Assembly: GCF_000296835.1 (NCBI RefSeq)
Contig: NZ_CAKE01000004.1
Coordinates: forward strand, 54,999-118,998
DNA from: Lactobacillus hominis DSM 23910 = CRBIP 24.179
GTDB taxonomy: Bacteria; Bacillota; Bacilli; Lactobacillales; Lactobacillaceae
Direction: 5' to 3'
Length of the DNA stretch: 64,000 bases
The notes under the pieces are model-generated. The model was not told the origin of the DNA, searched no databases, and worked only from the letters and a program-made list of their open reading frames with translations. Positions 1 through 9,529 of the stretch are shown piece by piece (position 1 is the first letter of the stretch; every line of letters starts with the position of its first letter). A program made the position numbers and the translations under genes.

Positions 1-199
1 TGACAAAGCTAAGAGTGAATTCCTACTCGCATATCCAAGTTTCCAAAACAATCCTGACTTTTTAAAACAGATGTTAACTTTCTTTAGAGAGATTGCCGAT
101 AACAATACTACTAAGGCTTTGTTAGAAAAATACTTGCAACTAGTTCCAGAAGATAGTGAAATGCAGGCATTGTATGACGATTTATCAATGGAAAAATAA
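1..199 (+). CDS. TPR-type protein, C-terminal end (partial)
   Basis: The open frame enters from the left edge in phase with base 2 and stops at TAA 197-199, giving the last 65 residues of a larger protein. The residues are mainly helical and end in an ALLEKYLQLVPED pattern, as in tetratricopeptide repeats (helix pairs that mediate protein contacts). In lactobacilli a TPR protein gene commonly lies just upstream of cca, which supports the reading, but only one or two repeats are visible. No catalytic motif can be judged from this fragment. Confidence 0.6.
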   Translation, partial: DKAKSEFLLAYPSFQNNPDFLKQMLTFFREIADNNTTKALLEKYLQLVPEDSEMQALYDDLSMEK

Positions 200-222
200 A
201 AAGATCTCGCAACGAGATCTTT
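200..222. terminator. Bidirectional intrinsic terminator
   Basis: A 10-bp perfect stem (AAAGATCTCG / CGAGATCTTT) with a 3-base loop is flanked by A-rich sequence on the left and T-rich sequence on the right. It lies between the ends of the convergent TPR and YitT genes and can serve both. Confidence 0.85.
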
Positions 223-226
223 TTAT

Positions 227-1120
227 TTAATCTTTAAATATAATATGGTGTTTCTTTCGCTCAAAACTGAACCCTTGTCCTAAAGCTTCATGAACATCTA
301 TTATTGAAACAAAGGCATGTGGATCAATTTTTAAAATTAAATTGCGGACATTAGAAATTTCTCTAGGAGATACAACGCAATAAATAACTTTTTTAGGAGT
401 CAAATTATAGCCGCCTTCGGCATTTAAGAAGGTATAGCCACGATCTAATTGAAGATCAATCATCTTGGCAATCTCCATATTTTTATCAGAAATGATTAAG
501 AGCCCTTTAGCCGCATAAGATCCTTCTTGAACATAGTCAGTAATTCTAGCTAAAACAAAACTAGCTAAAAGAGTATACATCATATGTTCAATATCCAAAT
601 AAGTAAGAGAAATAGTAAGAACAAATGCATCTAAGGCTAGGAGAGATTTGCCAATTGGAACACCTAACTTTAGATCTAAAATTCTAGCTATGATATCTGT
701 ACCGCCAGTTGTGCCACCATATTTGAAAACTAAACCAATCCCAAAGCCAGAAAATAGACCAGCTAAAACACCTGAAATAAAAAGGTCATGATTAAGATTA
801 ATTTGGTTTATAATAGATATATGCAGCCAAAACCATAAGAAAAATGAAAGACAGGCTGTTCCCCACATGGTTAATGCTAATAGCCGTTTGCCCATAAAGC
901 GATAACCAATTATAATTAAAGGAATATTTAGAATTAAAGTGGAAAGACCTGGGTTAATGTTAAACCAGTATCTTAACAGCAATGCAATCCCACTAATGCC
1001 TCCATCGGCTAATCTATTGGGAATACTTATTTTATCCAGACTAAAAGCATAAATACTGCATCCCAAGGCGATCATAAACAATTGAATTAATAGTTGTTTA
1101 TTCATATATTTTTTTATCAT
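227..1120 (-). CDS. YitT family membrane protein (DUF2179)
   Basis: Integral membrane protein of the YitT family, 297 residues from the chosen start. The first two thirds hold five or six hydrophobic helices with the family GGxSGIALLLRY and KYGGTTGGTDI stretches; the last 80 residues form the soluble DUF2179 domain (GYTFLNAEGGY). The transported substrate is not established for the family. I chose the ATG at 1118-1120 because GAAGG lies just upstream; a longer frame to 1141 has no ribosome site. It is transcribed towards the TPR gene and shares its terminator. Confidence 0.85.
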   Translation of the reverse strand: MIKKYMNKQLLIQLFMIALGCSIYAFSLDKISIPNRLADGGISGIALLLRYWFNINPGLSTLILNIPLIIIGYRFMGKRLLALTMWGTACLSFFLWFWLHISIINQINLNHDLFISGVLAGLFSGFGIGLVFKYGGTTGGTDIIARILDLKLGVPIGKSLLALDAFVLTISLTYLDIEHMMYTLLASFVLARITDYVQEGSYAAKGLLIISDKNMEIAKMIDLQLDRGYTFLNAEGGYNLTPKKVIYCVVSPREISNVRNLILKIDPHAFVSIIDVHEALGQGFSFERKKHHIIFKD

Positions 1121-1204
1121 AAATATGCCTTCTTTCCACATATATATATTTTAACAAAATCTGACCACTAAATTTTTAAATATAAAAATAAAGAAGAGGA
1201 AAAA

Positions 1205-2404
1205 ATGAGAATCAAAACTTTACCAGATGTTTTTATTAACGCGCTGCCGGTATTAAGAAAAATTAATGAGGCGGGTTTTGAAGCTTACTTTGTTGGAGGA
1301 TGCGTTAGAGATCTATTATTGAATCGCCATATTCACGACGTTGATATCGCAACAAGCGCCTATCCAATGGAAGTTAAAGAAATTTTTGATAGAACTATCG
1401 ATACCGGGATAAAACACGGCACAGTTACAATTTTATTTGAAAATAACAGTTATGAAATTACGACGTTTAGAACCGAATCAGGATATCAAGATTTTCGCCG
1501 TCCCGATCACGTAACCTTTGTTCAAAATTTGAGTGAAGATTTGAAAAGACGTGACTTTACCATTAACGCATTAGCAATGGACGTTGATGGCAATTTAATT
1601 GATCATTTTGATGGACTAAAGGATCTAGACTTAAAATTAATTAAAGCTGTTGGTAAGGCCGAAAATCGCTTTCATGAAGATGCACTAAGAATGATGCGCG
1701 CGGTTCGGTTTATGAGCCAATTACAATTTAAGTTAGAAGATCAAACGCAAAAAGCAATTGCGGATAATCATGAACTCTTATCTAAAATTTCTGTAGAAAG
1801 AATTCGAGACGAGTTTGTAAAAATGGGGCTAGGAAAGGGCAGTCAGGCTGCATTTCAGGTCTTTTTAGATACCAAATTATCTGAGCAAGTACCGTGTTTT
1901 AAAGGTAAAAAAGATGCCTTGTCCATTTTTCCAAAATTAAATTTTGCACCAACAACTGAAGCTAATCTATGGGCATTGATGATTATTTTGCTAAAAATTC
2001 CAACTAACAAAATTGCGCGCTTCATGAGAAAATGGAAAAATTCAAATGCAATGGAAAGACAAGTAGCAGAAATTGTAGAATTCTTTGACCTTGTGAGTGC
2101 TCAGGATCCAACTAATTTTGACTTATTTAATTCAAATCTAAAGACTATTGCTTCAACAATAGATTTAGCGCATATTTTAGGCCAGCCAATTAATGGTCAA
2201 GCCTTGATTGATCGCTATGAAGCTCTTCCAATTAAAAATGCACAAGAATTAGCTATCGATGGTAGTTTTTTGTTAAAAAATGGTATTCCAGCTGGACCTA
2301 GAATTGGCGAAATTCTAACAGACATTAAAAAAGCTGTTACTGAAGGTAAGATTGATAATGATGAGGCACAAATCAGTCAGTTTTTATTAGAACTAAATAA
2401 TTAA
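1205..2404 (+). CDS. cca: CCA-adding tRNA nucleotidyltransferase
   Basis: Adds or repairs the 3' CCA end of tRNAs using CTP and ATP. At 399 residues it is the usual size for a Gram-positive class II enzyme. The N-terminal nucleotidyltransferase domain shows GGCVRD near residue 31 and the catalytic DVD pair in [19 protein letters not shown] (base-selecting region) follows near residue 116, then the helical tRNA-binding body. An AGAGG ribosome site precedes the ATG. The gene ends at a shared terminator with the convergent hemolysin III gene. Confidence 0.96.
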   Translation: MRIKTLPDVFINALPVLRKINEAGFEAYFVGGCVRDLLLNRHIHDVDIATSAYPMEVKEIFDRTIDTGIKHGTVTILFENNSYEITTFRTESGYQDFRRPDHVTFVQNLSEDLKRRDFTINALAMDVDGNLIDHFDGLKDLDLKLIKAVGKAENRFHEDALRMMRAVRFMSQLQFKLEDQTQKAIADNHELLSKISVERIRDEFVKMGLGKGSQAAFQVFLDTKLSEQVPCFKGKKDALSIFPKLNFAPTTEANLWALMIILLKIPTNKIARFMRKWKNSNAMERQVAEIVEFFDLVSAQDPTNFDLFNSNLKTIASTIDLAHILGQPINGQALIDRYEALPIKNAQELAIDGSFLLKNGIPAGPRIGEILTDIKKAVTEGKIDNDEAQISQFLLELNN

Positions 2405-2439
2405 AAAAAGAGTTGATTTTCAGAAAGTCAACTCTTTTT
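2405..2439. terminator. Bidirectional intrinsic terminator
   Basis: A 12-bp perfect stem (AAAAAGAGTTGA / TCAACTCTTTTT) with an 11-base loop lies between cca and the convergent hemolysin III family gene. A-rich and T-rich arms allow use in both directions. Confidence 0.88.
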
Positions 2440-3103
2440 ATACGTACAATAAAATTGAAAAATACATCAAGATTGAACCGAGCATTACGAATAAATGCCA
2501 GATGACGTGAATAAATGGAATTCGACGCATTGAAAATAAAATCGCACCAATTGTATAAGCAACTCCGCCCCAAACCAAAAGTGCAAATCCAATTGGTCCT
2601 AAAACAGGAATTAGGGAATTGGAAGCTAAAATAACAAACCAGCCCATTGCGACATAGATTATAGTATCTAAAACCACATGTTTACCTTGATTAAAGATGT
2701 AAAACAAAATTCCAGTAATTGCTAAAGCTAAAATGATGCTCCAAATAATCCATCCCTTGGCTCCGCCAATAGCCACTAAAGCATACGGTGTATAAGAGCC
2801 AGCAATTAAAATAAAGATTGATGAATGATCAAAGACCTGAAATACTTTTCTAGCCTTAGTAAAAATTAGGCTGTGATATAGCGTTGAAAATAAATAGAGT
2901 AAGATTAAACTTACACCATATAAAGTAAAAGAGACAATTTTTAGAGCACTGCCGCTTTGAGCTGCTTTGATGATCAGAATCACTAATCCAGCAACAGATA
3001 AACCAAAGCCGATTCCATGAGTGATTGCTGAAAAAGTATTATCAACAATCTTATAGGCCCTAGAACGTTCAGGTTGTTCAGTCCAGATATTTTTTAATGT
3101 CAT
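2438..3103 (-). CDS. Hemolysin III family (PAQR-type) membrane protein
   Basis: 221-residue protein with seven predicted membrane helices. It carries the family histidine motifs STLYHSL in helix 2, DHSSIFILIAGSYTPY in helices 3-4 and HVIWHL in the last helix, which form a metal site in related PAQR receptors. The family is named after a Bacillus hemolysin, but most members have no shown lytic role. An AAGGA ribosome site precedes the ATG. It is convergent with cca and divergent from degV. Confidence 0.88.
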   Translation of the reverse strand: MTLKNIWTEQPERSRAYKIVDNTFSAITHGIGFGLSVAGLVILIIKAAQSGSALKIVSFTLYGVSLILLYLFSTLYHSLIFTKARKVFQVFDHSSIFILIAGSYTPYALVAIGGAKGWIIWSIILALAITGILFYIFNQGKHVVLDTIIYVAMGWFVILASNSLIPVLGPIGFALLVWGGVAYTIGAILFSMRRIPFIHVIWHLFVMLGSILMYFSILLYV

Positions 3104-3230
3104 AAAATTATAATTCCTTTTAACTGATTTTTATATTTTTGATATACTAGTGCTTGTATCTATTAGCTAAATTCTAACATAAAATTATTGAATAGATTGC
3201 TAAAATCAAGCTAAGAAACGAAGGACAAAT

Positions 3231-4082
3231 ATGACAAAGATAAAAGTAGTTACTGACTCTTCAGTACAATTAACTTCTCAAGAAATCGAAAAATATGGAA
3301 TTACTGTAGTTCCATTGACCATAACTATTGACGGTAAAAATTACGTAGATGGGGTAGATATTACACGAGCTGATTTTGTTAAAAAGATGAATGAAGCTGC
3401 TGAATTGCCAAAGACTAGCCAACCATCAATTGGAGTATTTGAGAAAACGTTTAAAGATTTAACTAGTGATGGTAGTCAAGTTATTGCGATCTTTTTGGCT
3501 AGAAGCTTAAGCGGAACAATCGATGCAGCCCGTCAAGCAGCAGAAATAATTGGTAAAAGCGATGATATTGTTTTAGTTGATTCTGAACTAACTGATAGAG
3601 CAGAAGGATTCCAAGTTTTAGCAGCCGCTAAAGACGCACAAGCTGGTAAGTCAATGGATGAAATTTTGGCCCATGTTAACAAAATTAAACAAAGCCAAAA
3701 ATTAAATATGATGGTTGTTGACTTGAAGAACTTGATTAGAGGTGGACGCTTAGGTGCTTTGTCAGGACGCATTGCTACTCTGCTTAATATCAGAATTGCA
3801 TTGAAGATGCCAGGCGGAAAGCTAGAGGTAGCTAAAAAAGGTCGCGGCAAGAAGTTTTCAAAGGCATTTGATGAAAAAGTCTTAGCTGATATTGAAAAAA
3901 ATAAAGATCGCATCAAAGAAGTGGGAATTTCTTATGTTGATACTCCCGAAGTAATGCAAGAGTTCGCAGACAAGATTAAAGAAATTAACCCCAATATCGA
4001 TGTTTTAGTTAAAGAAACTAGCCCAATTATTGCTACTCACGCAGGCAATGGGGCTTATGCAATTTTATATTATGTGGAGTAA
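3231..4082 (+). CDS. DegV family fatty-acid-binding protein
   Basis: 283-residue DegV/FakB-type protein. Known members hold a fatty acid for phosphorylation by the FakA kinase, feeding exogenous fatty acids into phospholipid synthesis. The N-terminus VVTDSSVQLT, the TSQPS loop, ARSLSGT and the late THAGNGAYAI segment match the two-lobed fold with its ligand pocket. AAGGA lies before the ATG. It is followed after 6 bases by yozE, so the two are probably co-transcribed. Confidence 0.9.
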   Translation: MTKIKVVTDSSVQLTSQEIEKYGITVVPLTITIDGKNYVDGVDITRADFVKKMNEAAELPKTSQPSIGVFEKTFKDLTSDGSQVIAIFLARSLSGTIDAARQAAEIIGKSDDIVLVDSELTDRAEGFQVLAAAKDAQAGKSMDEILAHVNKIKQSQKLNMMVVDLKNLIRGGRLGALSGRIATLLNIRIALKMPGGKLEVAKKGRGKKFSKAFDEKVLADIEKNKDRIKEVGISYVDTPEVMQEFADKIKEINPNIDVLVKETSPIIATHAGNGAYAILYYVE

Positions 4083-4088
4083 TTAAAA

Positions 4089-4319
4089 ATGGCTTATAGA
4101 GAGAGTTTTTATCGTTTTTTGATGACTCAAAAAGATCCTGATTCTATAAATGATGTTGCCCAGTTCGCAAATAATGCGCAAAATGACAGTCAATTTCCAA
4201 AACAAGAGCAAGACTATGAAAAATTATCTGAATATTTAGAATTGAATGCTCCATATTTACCAAGCATGACAATTTTTGATGAAGCATATCAAATGTATTT
4301 AGATAAAATGAGCAATTAA
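4089..4319 (+). CDS. YozE family (UPF0346) small protein
   Basis: 76-residue helical protein matching the YozE SAM-like family ([12 protein letters not shown] near the start, FPKQ in the middle, YLELNAPY and FDEAYQMYL late). Function unknown; members are small soluble proteins of Firmicutes. It lies tightly between degV and the S41 peptidase gene with ribosome site GGAGT. Confidence 0.85.
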   Translation: MAYRESFYRFLMTQKDPDSINDVAQFANNAQNDSQFPKQEQDYEKLSEYLELNAPYLPSMTIFDEAYQMYLDKMSN

Positions 4320-4328
4320 GGAAAAATA

Positions 4329-5756
4329 ATGAGTAAGAATGAATCTGATCAACTTCAAAAACAAACAAGCAACAAGAAATTTTATTTTTCTAAACCAGCT
4401 CAATTTATATTAACCGGAATTTGTGGCGCTTTGATTGGTGGCGGCGCAGTATATGGCTATCAATACTATGAGAGTCAAAATTCGCCTTTAGTTAGTGTTG
4501 AAAAAGTTTATAATCAGCTTGAAAAAACCTATTACAGAAAAGTTGATACAAGTAAACTCCAGCAAGGTGCAATTAATGGGATGCTTGGCAGTCTAAATGA
4601 TCCTTATTCAGAGCAATTATCTGGAAGTAGTCAAGATCAAGTCAATAGCGTTTTGGAAGGCAATAGTTTTGGCGGCGTTGGCATTCAAATGCAAGTTAAA
4701 GACAATAAAATATTAGTTAATTCTATTGTCAGCGATTCTCCTGCTTCTAAGAGCAATATTAGGCCGGGAGATGAAATCATAGCAGTTGATGGTAAAAAAA
4801 TTTCTGCTAATGAGTTTCAAAAAGTTTCTGGTTTAGTTAGAGGTAAAAAGGGTACCAAGGTTACTTTGCAGCTTAAACGCAATAACATAGAATTCAAAGT
4901 CACTTTAACTCGTGCAACTATCAAGCAATCTAGTGTTTCTGTTAAAAATGATCAAAATGCAACGATTATTACCATTAGTCAGTTTGATTCCAATACCAGC
5001 AAAGACCTTAAAAAGGCTCTTAAAAATATTAATACCAAGAAATATCCAAAATTGATTATTAATTTGCAAGATAATCCTGGTGGCGTAATGTCTGGTGCAT
5101 TAGAATCAGCCTCTTACTTTTTACCTAATGGTAAGAAAATCATGACCTACCAAAGTAGAAAAGACAAAAAAGTTATTCGTTCTTCAAATAAGTTAGCAGG
5201 TAATTTTAAAACTAAGCTGAAACCAATTATTTTGATTAATAGTAATACTGCCAGTGCTAGTGAGATTTTTACTGCGGCTTTGGTGCAAAATAATTGTGCA
5301 GTTACTGTGGGACAAACTAGTTTTGGCAAAGGTACAGTACAAGAAGTCGGCGCTAGCGATAATGTAGAATATAAATACACTATTGCAAAATGGTTGACTC
5401 CAAATGGAGATTGGATTAATCATAAAGGTATCAAGCCTACTTATCCTGTTAAGATATCTTCTTTAGCTGATTTACCACAATTTCAAACTAGTCAGGTTTT
5501 AAAGAAAAATACGATGGGATTAGATGTAGCAATTTTGCAGCAGTATTTAACCGCTTTAGACTATATGACTACGCATTTAACTGGAGTATTTGATTCGCAA
5601 ACTGAAAATGCGGTAATTAGTTTCCAAAAGGCTAATAATTTAAAGCCTACAGGACAAGTAGATGCTAGTTTGCGTCAGAGTTTGTATTTAGCTGCTGCAC
5701 AAAAATTGCAATCCAATGATCCTGCAATGCAGAAGGCTTTAAATTTAAATTATTAG
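4329..5756 (+). CDS. S41 family C-terminal processing peptidase with PDZ and peptidoglycan-binding domains
   Basis: 475-residue membrane-anchored serine peptidase. A cytoplasmic tail of about 25 residues is followed by one membrane helix (about 27-48). A PDZ domain (about 113-195, with NIRPGDEI) binds substrate C-termini. The S41 core has DNPGG, the serine in NTASASEIF and the lysine in SFGKGTVQ of the Ser-Lys dyad. A C-terminal peptidoglycan-binding type 1 domain (about 395-460) places it at the cell wall. This is the CtpA/CtpB arrangement. AAGG precedes the ATG, and rbgA follows after 11 bases. Confidence 0.92.
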   Translation: MSKNESDQLQKQTSNKKFYFSKPAQFILTGICGALIGGGAVYGYQYYESQNSPLVSVEKVYNQLEKTYYRKVDTSKLQQGAINGMLGSLNDPYSEQLSGSSQDQVNSVLEGNSFGGVGIQMQVKDNKILVNSIVSDSPASKSNIRPGDEIIAVDGKKISANEFQKVSGLVRGKKGTKVTLQLKRNNIEFKVTLTRATIKQSSVSVKNDQNATIITISQFDSNTSKDLKKALKNINTKKYPKLIINLQDNPGGVMSGALESASYFLPNGKKIMTYQSRKDKKVIRSSNKLAGNFKTKLKPIILINSNTASASEIFTAALVQNNCAVTVGQTSFGKGTVQEVGASDNVEYKYTIAKWLTPNGDWINHKGIKPTYPVKISSLADLPQFQTSQVLKKNTMGLDVAILQQYLTALDYMTTHLTGVFDSQTENAVISFQKANNLKPTGQVDASLRQSLYLAAAQKLQSNDPAMQKALNLNY

Positions 5757-5767
5757 GAGGGATAAAA

Positions 5768-6607
5768 ATGGCTAATATTCAATGGTATCCAGGTCATATG
5801 AATAAGGCTAAAAATCAATTAGAAGATAATTTAGATTTAATTGATGTATTGATCGAAGTTCTAGATGCAAGACTTCCAGTTTCTTCACGTAATCCTATGA
5901 TTGGACAATTGACTAAGAAAAAGCCGCATATTGTAATTTTGAATAAGTCTGATTTAGCAGATCCTATTCAAACCAAACTATGGACTAAATATTTCCAAAA
6001 AGAGGGCAGTTTTGTCATGTCAATGGATGCCCAACATAATACCAATATGACAGCTTTGTTTAAGCTAATTAAATTAGCTGCAAAAGAAAAAACTGAAAAA
6101 CTTGAACAAAAAGGCGCCTCTAATCCAGTGATTAGAGTTGCATTAGCCGGCATCCCTAACTGTGGTAAATCCACTATTATTAATCGTTTAGTGGGAAGAA
6201 ATGCAGCTATTGTCGGCGATAAACCAGGTGTCACCAAAGGCCAAAGCTGGTTGAAGACAAAAACTAATGTTCAAATTCTTGATACTCCAGGTATTTTATG
6301 GCCTAAATTTTCTGATCAAACAGTTGGTTATAAACTAGCTGCTTGTGGGGCAATTAAAGAAGATATTTTTCACGCGGACGACGTGGCATTATTTGCAATT
6401 AATTTTCTAAAAGAAAACTACACTAAAGATCTTGAAAAGTTTGCACGACTTAATATTGACCAAATTAATGATTTGTCAGATCCAGATCTATTGTTAGAAA
6501 TGACTCAAAATTATGGGATGCGAGACGATTATGAACGTTTTTCTAAATTTATGTTATTGCGTCTTAGAAAAGGACGAATAGGAAGGATAACTTTTGATTT
6601 AAGATGA
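5768..6607 (+). CDS. rbgA: Ribosome biogenesis GTPase RbgA (YlqF)
   Basis: 279-residue circularly permuted GTPase needed for late assembly of the 50S subunit. It starts with the WYPGHMNKA signature. The G4 motif NKSD (about residue 59) comes before G1 GIPNCGKS (about 129) and G3 DTPG (about 175), the permuted order that defines the family. AGGAGG lies before the ATG. Its stop overlaps the start of rnhB, a common pairing in Firmicutes. Confidence 0.95.
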   Translation: MANIQWYPGHMNKAKNQLEDNLDLIDVLIEVLDARLPVSSRNPMIGQLTKKKPHIVILNKSDLADPIQTKLWTKYFQKEGSFVMSMDAQHNTNMTALFKLIKLAAKEKTEKLEQKGASNPVIRVALAGIPNCGKSTIINRLVGRNAAIVGDKPGVTKGQSWLKTKTNVQILDTPGILWPKFSDQTVGYKLAACGAIKEDIFHADDVALFAINFLKENYTKDLEKFARLNIDQINDLSDPDLLLEMTQNYGMRDDYERFSKFMLLRLRKGRIGRITFDLR

Positions 6608-7362
6608 CAGTTACCGAAATTAAGCAATTATTAGCTTCTTGTCACGTTTCAAAAGAGCAATTAGATGAGTTAAGCCAGGACCCTAGAAAAGGTGTCCAAA
6701 AACTGATTAACTCATATTTAAAAAAGCAAGAAAAATTAGCTGTAAAAAAAGAAGCTTTTTTGCAGCGTTTTTCTTTTGAAAAAAAGTATTGGGATAAAGG
6801 ACTAAAAGTTGCCGGAGTTGATGAAGTAGGGCGTGGTCCTTTGGCCGGTCCAGTCGTAACAGCAGCTGTCATTTTGTCAGAAGATTTTGACTTAATTGAT
6901 GTTAATGACTCAAAAAAGTTATCACCTAAAAGGCGCTTAGAACTTTTTCCTAAAATTTTAGATCAGGCTGTTGCAGTCAGTGTAGGATTAGCTAATAATG
7001 ATGTGATTGACCAAATAAATATTTATGAAGCTGATCGCGTAGCAATGGCGCATGCAGTCGAAGGCTTAACGATAAAACCTGATGCTTTACTTGTTGATGC
7101 CATGAATGTTCCTGTTGATTTACCCCAAACATCTTTAATTAAGGGCGATAGCAAGTCTAATTCAATTGCGGCAGCAAGTATTGTAGCTAAAGTCTTTCGA
7201 GATAGCTTAATGAATGCATATGGCGAAAAATACCCGCAATATGGTTTTGACCAAAACGCCGGATATGGCACTAAACAACATATTGAAGCATTAAAAAAAT
7301 ATGGTCCAACTCCAATACATCGAATGACTTTTGCTCCAGTGAGCGAATTTAATAAAAATTAA
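6604..7362 (+). CDS. rnhB: Ribonuclease HII
   Basis: Removes RNA from RNA-DNA hybrids and single ribonucleotides from DNA. 252 residues. The metal-binding D and E are in [12 protein letters not shown] (about residue 77), followed by NDSKKL, a further aspartate in LVDAMN and the [16 protein letters not shown] helix. An N-terminal extension of about 70 residues is normal for Gram-positive RNase HII. The ATG overlaps the rbgA stop (ATGA), so translation is coupled. Confidence 0.95.
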   Translation: MTVTEIKQLLASCHVSKEQLDELSQDPRKGVQKLINSYLKKQEKLAVKKEAFLQRFSFEKKYWDKGLKVAGVDEVGRGPLAGPVVTAAVILSEDFDLIDVNDSKKLSPKRRLELFPKILDQAVAVSVGLANNDVIDQINIYEADRVAMAHAVEGLTIKPDALLVDAMNVPVDLPQTSLIKGDSKSNSIAAASIVAKVFRDSLMNAYGEKYPQYGFDQNAGYGTKQHIEALKKYGPTPIHRMTFAPVSEFNKN

Positions 7363-7412
7363 TTAATAAAAATATCTTCAATTTGTGTAATACACTATGG
7401 AGGTATTTTTTG

Positions 7413-8057
7413 ATGAATCCAAAAGAATTTTGCCTAAGATTAAAATTACAAAAAGGCTTAGGATATGCGTCTATTAAAAAAGTCATTGATCAATTGGGAT
7501 ATTACGAAGAAAAAATAAATTTTGACTTAATTAATGAATTAGAGTTATCATCTGATCTACGTAATAAAATTTTTGATGCAATGACAGATGTTCGTTTTGA
7601 AAAATGCATTGAAAGAATTTTATTACAATGTGAAGTAATTACCATTTTTGATCCAATATATCCTGATAAACTGAAAGAAACTTTTGATCCACCAATAGTG
7701 TTATTTGCTAGAGGAGATTTAGAGTTACTAAAGAAAAAGATAACAGTGATTGTTGGTTCACGTACTCCTACGCAATATAGTCGCAAGGTTTTACAAGAAC
7801 TTGTGCCTAATCTTATAAAACAAGATTTTGTTATAGCCAGCGGCTTAGCGAAAGGCGTAGATGGAATTGCTCACGAAGAAACACTAAAAAATAATGGTGA
7901 AACTATTGCCGTGGTTGGAAATGGTTTGAATCATTTTTATCCACGACAAAACATGGAATTACAAAAAGAAATTATTAAACATGGTTTATTATTAAGTGAA
8001 TATTTACCAGATACTCCGCCATTGCCTTTCAGATTTCCAGAGCGAAACATAATATAA
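7413..8057 (+). pseudogene. dprA: DNA processing protein DprA, 5' part, cut by the prophage
   Basis: DprA loads RecA on incoming single-stranded DNA during transformation. This fragment encodes 214 residues: an N-terminal SAM-like domain and most of the Rossmann-like fold (VGSRTPTQYS, ASGLAKGVDGIAH, VGNGLNHFYPRQN). It breaks off inside the conserved FPERNRIIAGL segment, reading FPERNII then stop. Full proteins have about 280 residues. The start ATG at 7413 has TGGAGG before it; the longer frame from 7383 does not. The break is the left prophage junction, so the gene is interrupted in the lysogen; the remainder should lie past the right prophage end. Confidence 0.9.
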
Positions 8058-8062
8058 AAATA
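8035..8062. other. Left prophage attachment site (attL), inferred
   Basis: The dprA reading frame departs from the conserved family sequence just after the codons for FPERN, around 8045-8052. The phage integrase gene lies about 160 bases further in, pointing at the junction. The core is probably within TTTCCAGAGCGAAACATAAT, but the matching right site lies outside the window, so the exact core cannot be fixed. Confidence 0.6.
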
Positions 8063-8156
8063 TGGAGAACCAGAATATTGATTTATCAGTATTTATGATA
8101 AACATAAAACTATAGAAATATATAAAAGTTTTAAAGTTGGCACACATTTGGCACAC

Positions 8157-8196
8157 AAAAAAAGCTATTTACGATTTTATCGCAATAGCTTTTTTG
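8157..8196. terminator. Intrinsic terminator downstream of the integrase
   Basis: A 12-bp stem (AAAAAAGCTATT / AATAGCTTTTTT) with a 14-base loop lies between the truncated dprA and the 3' end of int. It can stop integrase transcripts leaving the prophage and transcription entering from dprA. Confidence 0.82.
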
Positions 8197-8218
8197 TGTT
8201 AACGGATTAATTATATCT

Positions 8219-9379
8219 CTAAAAGAATGTATTTTCAAAGAGCCCGACTATTTGACTCTCGTCGATTTTCTTAGATTCCTCAATCAAATATCCATAAGTA
8301 TCTAGCGTTGTTCGTAAACTACTATGTCCCATTCTTTGCATGACATAATACCAATCGACTTTCTTATGAAGCAATATAGCAGCTTGTGCGTGTCTTAAAG
8401 TGTGGGTGGTAAAACCATCCATAGGCAAATTTAAAATAGCTAATACACGCTTTAATTCGAATCCTACGCTTCTTTCGGCTGGAGGAAGTCCTGTGGTTGG
8501 AGATCCGAAAACATACTCTGAGTGATTATGCTCTTGCAGTTCATCAAATAATGAAAATATTTGAGGTGGAACCACAATAGTTCTATAAGAGTGTGCAGTT
8601 TTTGTTGGGCCCAGCTCTCGGGTAATACTATCAAAGGAATGGTGTATATCAATTGTATTATTTTGGGGATGCAGATCTTTCTGCCTAAGCGCTAATGCTT
8701 CGCCAATTCTGGCGCCGGTCAAGATTTGCATGATTAAGACATAATCACAAATATTACCTTTATCTTTGCCCGCCTTACGCCCATATTTAGTGATTTCTGA
8801 TGCTGACATCAAAAAAGGGGAGCGTCTTTCCAAGAGCTTATTTAAGATGTCTTGTATATGTGCTAAAGATGGAAGCTTGACTTTGTCTTTTTTAGTTCTT
8901 TTATGTGATCCTCTACTGATTTTAGACCCATAAGTAAAATCGCTAAGTATGATGTTTTCTTGAATTGCTCTTTTAACGGCAACATGATATTTTTTGTGAT
9001 ACATTATAATACTCGATTTAGCATAATGCTTAGCTAAATAGTTTAAAAATGCTTGCCACTTCATAGGGGTAATACTTTTAATTCTAGTGTCGCCCCAATA
9101 GGATTCAAGTACTTTGCGAGCTGATCCAAAAGACCTTTTTGTCTCAGGGCGACAGTGAGGTTCAGTAAACACCTTGTAGCATTTCCAAAAGTATTCTACG
9201 AAGACAGGATCAGAACCAATGCTCACACCCTTATTAAGCTGGGTGTTTTTTTCATCAAACCAAAGAGTAGCTTCTCGCTTGGTCTTAAATCCGCCTTGAG
9301 ATGTGCTATGACGGGCTTTATGCTGGTCACGCCAAAATACTCTAGCAGTCCATGTTTTGCCACGTTTGTAAACGCCCAT
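8219..9379 (-). CDS. int: Phage tyrosine integrase
   Basis: 386-residue tyrosine recombinase that joins attP with attB in dprA. The N-terminal 50 residues form an arm-type AP2-like DNA-binding domain (GVYKRGKTWTARVFWRD). A helical core-binding (SAM-like) domain follows. The catalytic domain has the first arginine in TGARIGEAL, HTLRH at about 326-330, the second histidine in GHSS at about 352 and the tyrosine in DTYGY at about 362. GGGGGA lies before the ATG on the minus strand. It is the first gene inside the left end and is transcribed towards attL, as usual in Siphoviridae prophages of lactobacilli. Confidence 0.95.
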   Translation of the reverse strand: MGVYKRGKTWTARVFWRDQHKARHSTSQGGFKTKREATLWFDEKNTQLNKGVSIGSDPVFVEYFWKCYKVFTEPHCRPETKRSFGSARKVLESYWGDTRIKSITPMKWQAFLNYLAKHYAKSSIIMYHKKYHVAVKRAIQENIILSDFTYGSKISRGSHKRTKKDKVKLPSLAHIQDILNKLLERRSPFLMSASEITKYGRKAGKDKGNICDYVLIMQILTGARIGEALALRQKDLHPQNNTIDIHHSFDSITRELGPTKTAHSYRTIVVPPQIFSLFDELQEHNHSEYVFGSPTTGLPPAERSVGFELKRVLAILNLPMDGFTTHTLRHAQAAILLHKKVDWYYVMQRMGHSSLRTTLDTYGYLIEESKKIDESQIVGLFENTFF

Positions 9380-9407
9380 TGATAAATTTCCCCCAATCTT
9401 CTACAAT
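9379..9407 (+). promoter_or_regulatory. Strong plus-strand promoter in the integrase 5' region
   Basis: TTGATA (9379-9384) and TACAAT (9402-9407) are separated by exactly 17 bases, a near-consensus vegetative promoter. It points away from int, and its -35 box overlaps the int start codon. Initiation would fall near 9413, at the base of a hairpin. No protein gene lies downstream on this strand, only a hairpin series and a terminator. Confidence 0.7.
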
Positions 9408-9411
9408 AGAG

Positions 9412-9528
9412 GAGACAAAAGGACTCTGAGAGATCTTTTTGTCTCGAAAATTACTTTTTGTGCTAAGTTGATTAGGCTTAGCGCTTCTCTGGCTTCGTGA
9501 TGTGGGTGATTAGTCACGGAGCTTTTTG
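9412..9528 (+). ncRNA. Candidate small RNA beside int
   Basis: About 115 bases follow the promoter at 9379-9407. They contain three hairpins in a row: 9412-9423 with 9434-9445 (12 bp, one G-U pair), 9462-9467 with 9477-9482 (6 bp), and 9491-9500 with 9513-9522 (10 bp). The third is followed by TTTTTGTTTATT, an intrinsic terminator reading to the right. The unit has its own promoter and terminator and no reading frame. It is antisense to the integrase leader, so it may control int or act in trans. That role is inferred. Confidence 0.6.
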
Positions 9529-9529
9529 T

